From Benincasa hispida (Eukaryota > Streptophyta > Magnoliopsida > Cucurbitales > Cucurbitaceae): a stretch of 64,000 nucleotides of DNA. Positions 11,402 to 21,969 of this stretch are shown here, one piece after another. The notes under the pieces are model-generated. The model worked only from the letters and a program-made list of their open reading frames with translations, had not been told where the DNA came from and did not search any database. Both the position numbers and the translations under genes were made by a program. Where the stretch lies: positions 51,196,002-51,260,001 of the forward strand of contig NC_052354.1 of assembly GCF_009727055.1 (NCBI RefSeq), written 5' to 3'. How positions within the stretch are numbered: position 1 is the stretch's first letter; every line of letters begins with the position of its first letter.

Positions 11402-13339
11402 TGTTGGATTTTATGTCATAAAACTCGTAGTTTGTAATATTATATTCTTGTTCAATAAAGCAGTTATTGAAAATCTTTAGTAAATTTAAATTCTATATTC
11501 ATGAATCCAATAAACTAAGGTTTCGAGGCTATTAAGTTTAAGTTTGAACTTTATGTAGTGACATAAATGTGGATCAAGTTCAAATATATATAGCCAAAAT
11601 GGTCTATATTATATGAATAAAGTTGGGCACCTTATTCTGAGGATACTATGGATGCGACCCATTTTGTAGTTAGTGCAAACGATATGATCCTAAACCGTTC
11701 ATGTGGAGACATGAAAATTGGGGCATCCTATGTAAAGAGTTTAGATAAGACTGAACTATGAAATAGTCACTTTTACGTTCTAAATGTCATTTAATGTATA
11801 AAACTGACTATTTCGTTAATTGATGGCCTAGGTAACTTAATCTTAATCCTGAGCTAACTATGAACTCTTGTTCACTCAGAATTATCCTTAGATCTACATA
11901 GGTGAGGGCAGCTCATTATCGCTGGCCCAATAAGTCTCCCATTTCAGGGGTAAGATTAGGTGGGTAGCTGGGAACATAGGGTGTAAGACCAAATTCACTC
12001 CTACCCGTTATAGGGATAGTAGATAGGTTGTTCCCTTTAGTACTGAATCCAGGTCTTAAACAAGGGGCTCCACCATCTCATTGGCCCGAGAGGGGTTCGG
12101 TTTATAGGTTAGACCTTAAACCAATTGTTCATTAGAGGATTAGTGGAACTTAAGAAATAAGATGTAGTCTTGTGGGTAAAACGGTTTTTATGACCCAGCC
12201 AAGATTACGAACAACTTGTGAAGGATTAGCTTACTAATCATGATTATATCAAATGGACACAAATATATCTATAGTGGGGGGAGTGCAACTACAGGACTAT
12301 AGTGGAATGACCCGTTAGTTAACAAATGTTGATTAGCTCCATCTAAAGAGTTTAGCCAACTAATCTTGGATCGTTGGAGCCCATGATCTATAGGTCCATT
12401 AGGTTCCCCTACTAGCTCATATGAAATAAACTTAGAACAGAATGATAGAATAATTCGAATTGTTCGAATTAGATTAAGAGAGAGAAACCGACAAGTATAT
12501 GTGATATAGTGGCCGGTTTTTCAATTTAGAAATACAGCTTTAATATTTAAATGTGATTTAAATATCAAGAATATGAATACGTTCATATTCGGAAGCTCGG
12601 AAATAATAGAAATGGTCAAAGAGTTGACTTTTGACTTTGAAAAGTCAAACTTTGACCGACCTTGTATTCAAATGTGATTTGAATTTCGAGAAAATGAATG
12701 TGGATTCATGCTCGGGATGTCAAAATTAGTCAACAAGAAAAAAAATCATAAAAAGTCAAAATATTGACTTTTTGGTCAAACTTTGACTTTGACCAAATGA
12801 CTATTTTGCCCTTTGACTAAAGTTAGTGGGAAAATCCAAACTTTTGTTGGATAATTCCACTAACAAAATAGTGAGCTAGGTATTGGCTTATAGTAGAGAC
12901 ATTAAGTCCACTAAGACAATGGATTCTAGGTGTTGGGATTTTATGAAATTATTTCATGCAATTTTGCATGACCCTTTTCTATAAATATGGGCTTGTGTTT
13001 TTGGATTAAAGACTTTTGGATTTTTGCCAAAATAGTTTTCTAAAATTGGGCTAAAAAGAAAAATCCAAACCCAACCAAAATCCCTTCTTCTATTTCCATC
13101 TTTTCTCTCTCGGGTTCTTCATCCATCAGGTCCCACAACCCGGTTCTGAGTCCAGAGAATAGTAGGTTAGCTCTAGTAATGGTCCATTCGTATTCGAGTG
13201 GAGATAGACGAGTTTTGGGAGCTTCAAAGGTATTATTTCAAAATAACCATAATTAATTCTTTTAGGGTTGCATGTTTATTTTGGGCAATTAGAGTAAAAT
13301 TGATTCTCATTTCCACTGCGTATGCCGACTTTTCCATCA
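11402..13339 (+). mobile_element. Solo LTR, 1,938 bp, TSD AAAAG (TGTTGG family, copy A)
   Basis: It starts TGTTGGATTTTATG and ends TTTTCCATCA, and is flanked by AAAAG at 11397-11401 and 13340-13344. The insertion point is within the zinc-knuckle codons of the Mutator transposase. It contains a TATA-like CTATAAATATGG at about 12,979 followed by a CT-rich leader, the expected layout of an LTR promoter. The same family occurs in at least six other pieces in the window. It encodes no protein. The 5 bp duplication and TG..CA ends support an LTR left by recombination; whether its parent is Gypsy or Copia cannot be told. Confidence 0.88.
12608..12990 (+). promoter_or_regulatory. LTR promoter with W-box cluster and TATA box
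   Basis: About a dozen TTGAC or GTCAA cores fall between 12,614 and 12,816, several as TTGACC/TTGACT W-boxes, followed by CTATAAATATGG at 12,979-12,990. W-boxes bind WRKY factors (established). That this LTR responds to stress is inference only. Confidence 0.4.
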
Positions 13340-13546
13340 AAAAGAACATAATAGACGCACTTGTCCACAACGTACATTAGGTGACGAAGGTGTATCTTTT
13401 TTTTTAACTTGTATTTTTTATGTAATTGTTTCATTTTATGTAATTGTACTTTTATGTAATGAATTTATTTTTTATGTAATTGTATCTTTTTATGTACTTT
13501 TATGTGATGGATTTTATTATGTAATGTAATTTGAACTTCTTAGGTA

Positions 13547-14995
13547 ATGGAGCCTGGTTCTTCTAATCTTGTACAATTATATCAACAAAATATGCATCTT
13601 TCACAATGGGTATGGGATAGTTCTTCCACAGTAGTTTTGAGTTGTCGGAGAAGGGAGGCGTCTGCACAACATACTATCCCATTTGATCACTGCATTATTC
13701 CTTATGTTGAGTAGGCAGGTTTTCTTAGGATTGCCCAAATCGGTTTTATCCAGCTTGATTGACACCTTATTACTACTCTAGTTGAGCGTTGGAGACCAGA
13801 AACCCACACATTTCACCTGCCTTGTGGGGAATGTACGATCACGCTGCAGTATGTTGCTATACAGTTTGGGTTACGAGTGGACGGACAACCATTGATAGGT
13901 TCACTACAGTATGACTGGAAGAACGTTTGTGAAGAGCTCTAGGCGTTCTACCAAATGATCTGAAAGGATCAAGATTGAGTATTCCCTGGTTGGCATCCTA
14001 GTTTCCAGAATTACCTCTCGATGCCGACGACATCAGCGACGTAGGTATGAACGAGCATACAACATGCAGTTTATTGGAGGATTTTTGTTCGCTTGACAAG
14101 TTAAATACTCTAGTGCGTCTCATGTTCTTCCCGGTACTATTCTTATTTCGGCACGTTGGTACATACTCATGGGGTGGTGTATGTCTTAGCATGGTTGTAT
14201 AGAGAACTTTGTCGACTACCAATGCACAAACATTGGAAATAACGGGGCCACTGATACTACTATAGGTGTGGGCTTATGATAGATTTCCAATTATAGCACC
14301 AACAAGTCTAGTTACAGACCCCAGATCATCGTCCACTTAATGCCAGCTATTATTTCATTTATATATTTATTTCGTTAATCATTTTATGTAAGAATATAAA
14401 TTAATTGTATTTTTATAATTTTAGATGGGGTGGTGTATTAGCTGCCTCTGAACAGTCAGCAAATATGTTGCTCGCTGTACCGAAAAAATATTTGACAGAC
14501 TGATGCACAATCAGGTAACAAATGTTATATAAATGAATATTTTAAAACATTTTGGATTGTATACTTATCTTTTTTTTTTTTTTTTTGTCAGATTATTGGA
14601 TGCCATACACACAACAGATTTGGTCATCCATTTACTTGATTACTGTCGTGATGGTGAAGACATCTGGTTGACCGTTAGCCCTCTTATATGCTTCCATATA
14701 GTAGAGTGGCATCATCCAGATTGTGTGTTGAGACAGTTCGGTTTGCGACAAACGATACTTTCGTTGTTCTATACACTCCCAGCACTACACCAGATCGATT
14801 TGAGAGGTAAGCATGACCAAGACTGGCGTGAATCCACGTGGAATATATATCCTACTGGCATGAACGACATGATCATTGTGCATAGGGAGAATTAACAAAT
14901 GGGCCAAATGTATCAGATGACTACTTTTCCTAGTACAATTCAATCACGAGGCGATTTATCACACCTGACGACGCTTACTATTACTGCATCGTAAG
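13547..14995 (+). pseudogene. Plant mobile domain (PMD) protein, degenerate
   Basis: It starts MEPGSSNLVQLYQQNMHLSQWVW. Conserved PMD pieces follow: GFLRIAQIGFIQLD near 13,717, [20 protein letters not shown] near 13,780, [16 protein letters not shown] near 13,850, and an SWGG-containing region near 14,165. After two probable introns (about 14,355-14,424 and 14,514-14,591) come YCRDGEDIWLTVSPLICFHI, VEWHHPDCVLRQFGL and DLRGKHDQDWRES. Stops and frameshifts are scattered through it (for example VE*AGF). PMD genes are known both as host genes (MAIN family) and as passengers of plant Mutator elements. Lying inside the inverted ends makes this the transposon-borne type. Confidence 0.75.
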
Positions 14996-15529
14996 AGATT
15001 TAAAATCAAACATTTTCCATATATATGATATGAATATTGTTTAATATTTATTTTTTTCATTGTACAAAAAAATTTTATCGGAGATGGAGTCATTTTTAAA
15101 TTTCATGTAAACTTTCCTTTTCAAATTGTAAATTAAAGAACTAATTGTAAATCTTCCTTAATATCATGACATTTTTTTAATATGATTGCAGGATAATTAT
15201 GTTTTTATCGTAGATTAAATATATAATTAAATTTAATAATGAAGAAATTTATGGACCCATTCTTAAAGTCATAATATTGTTGTACATCTCCAATTAAAAA
15301 AAATAGTCAATATATTTTTTTTAAAAAAAAAAAAAGAAAAACAAATTGTGGACTGAGTCCACGATTATAGTAATCGTGGACTCGATCTACGAGTTTCCAT
15401 GTGACCGGTCAACCAGTCGACATGGTGCTGACGAGATTCAACGATAATCGTGTACCCTGTACACGATTTTGGCACATGGCAATTTTGTACCCGGTACACG
15501 ATTTCAATACTCTACTCTTGTCAATAGTT
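14996..15529. other. 3' non-coding part of the Mutator-like element
   Basis: AT-rich sequence lies next to a GC-richer block with palindromic phrases such as ATCGTGTACC and GTACACGAT, plus 'atcgtggactcg'. These are subterminal repeats of the transposon. The open frame at 15,401-15,592 crosses the inverted end and is not a gene. Confidence 0.55.
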
Positions 15530-15615
15530 TCAATAAACATATATTTTAAAAAATATTTTCAATCCTATCTTATTTTTGTTGATATATATTAAAATAACAT
15601 TATTTTAAAAAATAA

Positions 15616-17690
15616 TTCCACTGACATTCTTGGTCTTAATACAGTGTGGCACTGATATTCACAATTTCAAACAAAGAATGGAGAAGGATTGAGTATTCTG
15701 CATTACGAAGTTGGGCAGAAGCTTGATGCTCACCACGATTACCTTGTTGATGAGTAAAGCATAAAAAAAGGGGGCCAAAGAATGGCCACCCTCCTCATAT
15801 ATCTGTAAGATTCTACTTTCACATCTGTTAAACTCATCGGCCCCCCTTCTGAATTGGTATACCAATACAAATTCAGGTCGGATGTCGAAGAAGGCGGCGA
15901 GACGGTGTTCCCGGATGCGAACAAATACGTCAGCTCTATGCGATGGTGGAAGAAACTGTCTGAATCTGATAAAGGTGGACTCTCTATAAACCAAGGATGG
16001 GAGATGCGTTATTTTTCTGGAGCATGAAGCCTGATGGTACCTTGGATAGTAGAAGTTTGCATGGTTAGTGATATTTTACTTAACCAAAATCTTAAATATT
16101 TCCATCTTGTTTTATTATTATTATTTTGTATTGTTACTAAATGTAGCTTTATTTTTGGATTTTGAGTGCATATTATCTTATATGAGCTGCAAATACTTGT
16201 CTGTATGAACATCTTATTGATGGATTAGATAAATGAACAAGTTAACAGGTTTTGACCAAAAATATTATTTTACTCAAAGTTGAAAGATTACATTAAAAAT
16301 TTAGTTCCTGAACTAAAATATTTGAAGGATTTCTTACTAGGATCACACAGTTAACCAACAATTTTAAACTCCCTTTTGATTGTTCTATCATTTATGTATG
16401 CCTTAGCTCACAGTGCTGGGAAAATTTTAGTTATTGTGAAGTAGAATTAGTTTTACATTTCTTTTTGGTTGAAAGTTAAACATGTTTTAATCCCTAGATA
16501 AGTTATACATGAATTAAGATTTCATTAAATACATTTGAGAGTTGTAAGTGAATGGATGAGAGTAGTAAACTCATGTATGGGAGAGTTAGATATGTTCATG
16601 AATTTAGTTCATGAAAATCCTATAAATAGGATTTGATCTTTGTATTGTTTTTGTAAGTGTATTGAGAAAAAAACATAAATAAGAGTTCAAAAGGCGTGAA
16701 TCAAGTTTGAAGAGTTTTAAATACAAATATTTTTTTTCTTCTCAAATATAGTTTTGTTGATTATTTATTTACAAGAGTCCATCACATGCTTTTAATATAT
16801 AGATTTTGTTATATAGGTTCTTGTCCCCTCATAAGAGGAGACAAATGGGCATGTAAAAAGTTGATGTATCTTAATGAATTAAGAATTTAAATCAAGTAAG
16901 TTATATAGTTCTTTTTAATAATTGCACATAGATCATCATATTTTTCCAAATTGGTCAACTTTTAAATTTCCTTTTCTTTTTGTACCAATTAATTCTCATC
17001 TAGAAACCTAAGATATTAAGTTAGAGAGAAGGTGGACAGTGTTTTTCCTTCCATTTTAGGTCAAATGAGTGAATTTAAAAATTAGTATTTATAAAATTTT
17101 ATATTTATAGTAAGGAATTTTGAAGTGCAATGGAACTATAGAACTTACATTATGCAATAATTATTTAAAATAAAAATTGTATGCATGTCAAAAATATAGT
17201 ACTTAAAAATAATAGGGTAATTTTTTTTAGTTGTTCTGCAGATCAATTTTGTCAGTAGGTTTCGAAATCATACAATTAAGACTAAAGTAAATTCAACTAT
17301 TTCATAAATATTGAAGATTTGAGTGTATGGTTTTGAAATTTTGGGACTAAATTAATCTATCGCTCAAACTTTAGGACCGAGTCGATTTCTTTAATTATTT
17401 TTTTATACAAATAGTGTATATATATATATTTTGAAAAAAAAAAAATTCTCAACTTTAATATGGTAGCCAATACATTTATGTTGCATGTAGTCATTAATTT
17501 ACATTGTTATTAGGTTTGCATAATAATCCTTTAATTAATTGGTTTTTGAGTTATTCAAAATTAAGCTTATATGATATGCGAATATTTGTTTGATTTTGTC
17601 ATATTTGACATTATTTTAAGAGAGATTATTTCGAAATTGCAGGGTAATAGAAGTACATCTCTCAGGGAAGAAGATCACTGGCTTTTTTTT
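15616..17690 (+). pseudogene. Prolyl 4-hydroxylase copy 2, exons 5-7 only
   Basis: Homology starts in intron 4 (ACTGACATTCTTGGTCTTAA) directly at the Mutator inverted end. The exon 5 equivalent is 15675-15804; its acceptor reads CAAACAA instead of CAAACAG, and a TAA stop lies at 15755-15757. Exon 6 (15877-16063) is 187 bp, one base short of the 188 bp in the other copies, which shifts the frame after GLSI. Exon 7 (16817-16890) still reads SCPLIRGDKWAC and ends at TAA. A 3' untranslated exon follows AAATTGCAG near 17,642. Exons 1-4 are missing, apparently lost with the Mutator insertion. It is clearly non-functional. Confidence 0.9.
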
Positions 17691-17699
17691 TTTTAAAAA

Positions 17700-18941
17700 A
17701 AAAATTAATTTACTTATTTGTCTTAATTATATATATATACACACACACAAATATATTGAGCTAGGATGCCGGATAGGTTATTTGAATTTCTAATTTTTTG
17801 ATCAAATTAAAATATTATAATAGTTGAGCTATGTTTATATTGACTCATATCTAGTTGTATACTTCTACATTTGTAAATAAATATATTAATACTGAAAATT
17901 TCAGTTTTGGTGCATTAAATTTGTCCTATAAAAGGAATGAAAAATTGATTTGAACTATATTTATTTATTTCAACAACACAAATAATGCTAACAAAGATTA
18001 GAACAACAAAAACCCGCCTAAAAAAACTAATGGATCCAAAGCAGGAACTCCCCACCAAATCTAAAAATCCGATTATGGCATAAACAAAACAATGAAGGAT
18101 AGCAACGTATCATCAACAACATATTTCTTGACACAAACTTGTTTTAACTCAATGGTCACTCTTTCTTTCTTTTTCTTTCTTTCTTTTTTTTTTTTTTTTC
18201 TTTTTTTAATGTTTTTCATGTTCTTTAAAAGAATGCTTATAGATTGAGTAAAATTTTAAAGGATTTTAAACTTTTAATGCTAAAACTTTAAGCTTAGTTG
18301 ACTGAGTAGGTTTGGCCCTCAATTTGGATACCTTAAAGTTGTATGATGGTTCATCTTATGTCAATTTACATAAGAGTAAAATATTTGGATTTTTTTTTTT
18401 GTTGGGGTTCACTATTTGAATTTTTCCCCTTTCTTGTTTGGGATTATTTGATTCTTTGAGTTTGTGAAAGAAATAATTGGAAGAGTTAATTTGTTCCCTT
18501 GGTTACATTTGAGAATTGGAGGTGTTAAAATCAATAATGAAAGGTTGGAGTTGGAGGTGGATGGATAATATAAAACAAATATGATTATTGTGTAATGTTA
18601 ATATTAAATCCTTATTGTGCCATATTTAATGAGTTTGTCAAATTTATCCAAACATCTCTCAAAACCTAACCTTATTAAATTATTTGGGGAAGGAAGTGTT
18701 GAAATAAAAAAATGTGAAGACTTTGAAAATTCAATAAACAAAAGAATTTGAATGGAAATGTTTCTATGGCCTCCCAAGGTCAAGGCAAAACCTTGTGCAG
18801 CCAACCATATTACTTTTGACTTCTTCCCTCTCCACCAATATATATATGTATATGAAAAAACAAACTTTTTTTTTTGGGCAATTTGAAAAATGAGATTCTA
18901 TTGTAGTTGGTCCTTGTAGTCATTTGCTGTAACTTTTTAAT
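17700..18941. other. AT-rich spacer, no gene
   Basis: It contains a TA/CA microsatellite (about 17,730-17,750), a CTTT-rich tract at 18,160-18,205, and poly-T runs. A 66-codon frame on the minus strand at 18,604-18,804 has no family resemblance. Nothing else is recognised. Confidence 0.55.
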
Positions 18942-18942
18942 G

Positions 18943-20144
18943 GTTTAAATACTATTACTACCTAGACTTTAAGATTTGTGTTATTTTAATCCCTAAACTT
19001 TTAAAATATCTATTCTAGTCCCTAACTTTAAGAAAAATACTCGTTTTAGTCCTTACTATTAATATTCTATTAAAAACTTAATGGGGTGATGATTTGATAT
19101 TTTTTTAGACATTAGACATAAAGATGCCCAATTTCTCTATGGGAATGGGCCTCCAAAAATTTCCCATGTATTTAGCTTTTACGTATTTATTTAGTATAGT
19201 TATCTAATGTTATGTTGTTATTATTATTATATAAATATTACATTTAAATTTCAAATTTGATTATTTATTAGGAAAGATAATGAATATGTTTAAATTGAAT
19301 ATTTAAATTTAGATTATATATGTGACTAATTTGATTTATATTTATTTCTTTCTACCAAAAAAAATAATTAACTTTTTTAGGCTAAAATTTGAGTAATTTA
19401 TCTTTAAATTTAAATTGTCATGTAAAACTAACCATAATAAAAGGTTTAGAAAAAGTTAATTGTTTAATTAAAATTTATTCACAAGTACTTTAAACTCGAT
19501 TCCCGCAAATTTTCCGTGGGGAATTCCCGCCCCGATCTTGGGGATAGAGAATGAAATGAAAAGTGGGGATAGGGATGGGGAATGGGATCCCTGACCCCGC
19601 CTTGCCCATGGACATTTCTAATTAGACATCCATATCAAATAATTAAACAAGTTGGGTGTCCAATTGAATCGGTAAAAATATGAAAACCCATTATCAAAAA
19701 GTCATATGACTTCAATTAGAGGAGAAGGAAGTTACAAAAAAAATGGCAGAAAGAACTTGGAAAAATTTTCAACTTGCACAAAAATGGCAAGAGAGTGAAA
19801 GAGATGGTTCAAACTAAAAAGATATTGTAATTAAAGTGTGGGGTAGAGGAATTGAACCTTAGAATTCAATATCGATAGTACGAGTACTATGCTAGTTGAG
19901 CTATGCTCTTGTTGGCAGAAAAACACACTTTAATCTATACATAACTTACTTATTTGATGGACACGTCATCTTATGGAAAAAATGTCAAATCATCATTCTA
20001 TTAAGTTTTTAACATAATATTAACAACAATGACTAAAATGGGCATTTTTTTAAAGTTGGAGGACTATAACAGTCATTTTAAAAGTTTTTGTATTAAAAAT
20101 GGAACAAACCTTAAAGTCCAGGGACCAAAATAATATTTAAACCT
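18943..20144. mobile_element. Non-autonomous Mutator-type element, about 1.2 kb
   Basis: It starts GGTTTAAATACTATTAC and ends ATAATATTTAAACC, with inverted arms of roughly 170-190 bp made of the same 'tttaaagtccagggaccaaaat' modules as the MITEs at 552-1466. Outside 9-mers CTTTTTAAT and TTATTTAAT agree at 7 of 9 positions. The interior holds a GC-richer 'ccccgcc' block near 19,500-19,610 and a tRNA-like SINE fragment at 19,838-19,920. It has no transposase. Confidence 0.7.
19838..19920 (-). mobile_element. tRNA-derived SINE-like fragment
   Basis: On the minus strand there is a box A-like TAGCTCAACTAGCATAG and, about 40 bp on, a box B-like GGTTCAATTCC. This is the pol III promoter layout of a tRNA-derived SINE head. 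It does not fold as a normal tRNA (no proper anticodon arm seen), so it is not called a tRNA gene. Confidence 0.5.
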
Positions 20145-20159
20145 TATTTAATAGATATA

Positions 20160-20355
20160 TAATAGAGTTTGTTTTCAAATATAGAAAAATTAGCCATTTT
20201 ATTTACAAATATAGCAAAATGTCTGTCTATCACTCCTAATATTGATAGAGATGTCTATTCTTAATATGTCTATCAACATCTATTATTGATATACAATGAC
20301 ATTTTGTTATATTTGAAATATTTTCAATAGTCTTACTATTTAAAATAGTTACCCT
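20160..20355. repeat. Dispersed 'tctatcactgatag' repeat, copy 1
   Basis: Runs such as 'gtctatcactcctaatattgatagag' and 'tctatcaacatctattattgatatac' sit between 'atttacaaatatagcaaaatg' and 'ttttgttatatttgaaat', which form an imperfect inverted pair. Related copies lie near 26,755-26,870 and 63,045-63,285. It is probably a MITE. Confidence 0.5.
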
Positions 20356-20359
20356 ATAT

Positions 20360-20647
20360 AATATTAATTATCTTAATCAATAGATATATGTACAAATAAG
20401 TTTTGTATCACATAAGTTAAGTTGCTAAACTGAATCTAACCTATCACAAAAAGTATGTATTATAATGAAAAAAAAAATGTTAGAAGTTTAAATATATACC
20501 TCGATGGTTTGAACTTAAAAAAAATTACTTGAAAACTTATTTTTACTTTTATATTTGACTAAAAATTCAATAATTGTATAATATGAAAATAATGGTAACT
20601 TTTCAAATCCAAAAGCTAAAAGCAATTGTATACCATTGTTACCGGTA

Positions 20648-20688
<41 letters not shown>

Positions 20689-21637
20689 ATTAATTGATTA
20701 TATAATTTAATCTAAAAGCGGAAAAATATAAAAAATAACACTTAAGTTTTCACCTTACAAAATTAACACCCTTTTTGAAAACTCGTTCAAATAGTTCTTC
20801 TCTGTCCATCTCGAACGAGATCAACCACCGATATTTAGTTAAAAGAAGTTAGCTTTTTCTAACATATCGATTATTTTGGTCCTTTTAGGTACATATTGGA
20901 GAGATTGAAAATTTGATTAATTTACCCGATAATCTTACGTAATTTTTTTTTTAAATTTTTAGTCAAATTTTTAATTTTTAAATTAATTTACCAGTTATCC
21001 AAATAAATTTTTTAGATGAATCAAGTGATTGGTTTTAATTTTTAAATTTTTGAAAAGATTAATTTTTTTAAAAGAAGGTTTATGGAAAATATATAAAAGT
21101 TTGGTATGAATCTTAGACAGATCAACACCGATATCCGTGAAATTAATAGTGCTTCCATATCTTACCTATTATTTTTTTTTGTAAAATTTAATTTTTTCCA
21201 AAATTTAAAAATCAAAATGCAATCATCCATCTCGAAAAAATTTAATAGGTAAATTCTTTTGGAAATTTAGAAATTCATATAATCCTAGAAATTGAAATTG
21301 GCCTAAACTTACACGAGAGTTGAATATAATATTCGATAAAAATAATCGAATTTGGAGAAAATTTAAAAATATATAAGATTTGATATAAGATTTGAATAGA
21401 TTATTTAATATTTGAAAAAATTACTAAAATCTCGACATTTAGATGTATCGAGAAAGACCCCAAAGGCTAAAATATTAAAAAAAATGTAAATTTTTCGATA
21501 GTCGTTCTCATCCCAGATCCTTTGAAGAAGATTAGTTTAATGACTTCTCAAAAACCATTTAAAAAAATGTCATTATTACCTTACACATTCAAAATTAAAT
21601 AAATTCCAAAATTAATCTCCTCTCCTCTCTGTTTCGT

Positions 21638-21676
<39 letters not shown>

Positions 21677-21783
21677 GAAACAGCTTAAAAGCAAAACGCA
21701 TAGAGAATCAAAATCACAGTCTGTGGGCGCACACAAATCCAATCCTCCAATTACCCACCAAAATTTCTCTCCCACTTTCCTCA
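20360..21783. other. Upstream region of the intact P4H gene
   Basis: AT-rich, with a TA microsatellite at about 20,655-20,690 and a poly-A run of roughly 36 bases at about 21,639-21,674. The latter sits some 220 bp before the start codon. Between the poly-A and the start lies a C-rich leader that is probably 5' untranslated. I cannot place a TATA box with confidence. Confidence 0.45.
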
Positions 21784-21969
21784 ATGGTCAAATCTTCCAA
21801 ACCCCACTTAGTATATATTCATCTTTGTTTCAATTCCAGCGGCAGTGTTTCAGAATCAGCTTGCTTTGATTCGTTTGTAGCATCTTCGTTCTGTCGATGG
21901 CGTTATCGAAAGGGAAATACACCAAGATACAGGGCAAGAAATGGTCCACATTTGAGCTTTCGAAGATGA
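21784..21969 (+). other. Possible upstream ORF overlapping the P4H start codon
   Basis: An ATG 113 bp before the P4H start opens a 61-codon frame, out of phase with the main frame, which passes over the P4H ATG and stops at 21,969. If the mRNA leader includes it, it could lower translation of the enzyme. The peptide has no family resemblance. Confidence 0.35.

Larger units (their letters stand above)
10143..13390 (+). pseudogene. MuDRA-like transposase, frameshifted and internally deleted
   Basis: Translated pieces in order resemble a plant Mutator transposase. There is an acidic N-terminus (10,143-10,290) and a MuDR DNA-binding region with spaced Cys (10,348-10,570; YVRCKSWSDGCAWRLR). Next comes a segment with YRRVWQAK (10,602-10,860), then the start of the catalytic region, FWSFGPAREGFKHCRPLI and IDGG (10,880-10,960). 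The C-terminal part around 11,160-11,400 resembles GRPK..R.HNEMDWRE and leads to the zinc knuckle CxxCxxxxHxxxxC. Most of the catalytic core between about 11,130 and 11,160 is deleted, and several stops and frame changes are present. The knuckle is cut by the solo LTR at 11,402-13,339; its second half continues at 13,340-13,378. It cannot produce an active enzyme. Confidence 0.8.
9074..15617 (+). mobile_element. Mutator-like DNA transposon (MULE), degenerate, about 6.5 kb
   Basis: Its ends form an inverted repeat of about 75 bp. The left arm near 9,080-9,160 reads 'gttattttaatatata..', 'caaaaataggataggatt', and the complement is at about 15,530-15,610. Inside both ends are copies of the motif GTACACGAT and its complement (9,250-9,275; 15,445-15,510). 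Between them lie a broken MuDRA-like transposase, a broken plant-mobile-domain gene, and a later solo LTR. No target duplication is visible: the left flank is upstream sequence of the P4H unit and the right flank is P4H intron 4. This suggests an adjacent deletion at or after insertion. It is not autonomous now. Confidence 0.8.

Noticed and set aside
19838..19920. tRNA gene on the minus strand
   Set aside because: Box A- and box B-like motifs exist, but the acceptor and anticodon stems do not pair properly. It is better seen as a SINE head.
21581..21784. Minus-strand frame with a run of Phe upstream of the P4H gene
   Set aside because: It is the translation of the poly-A tract read in reverse.
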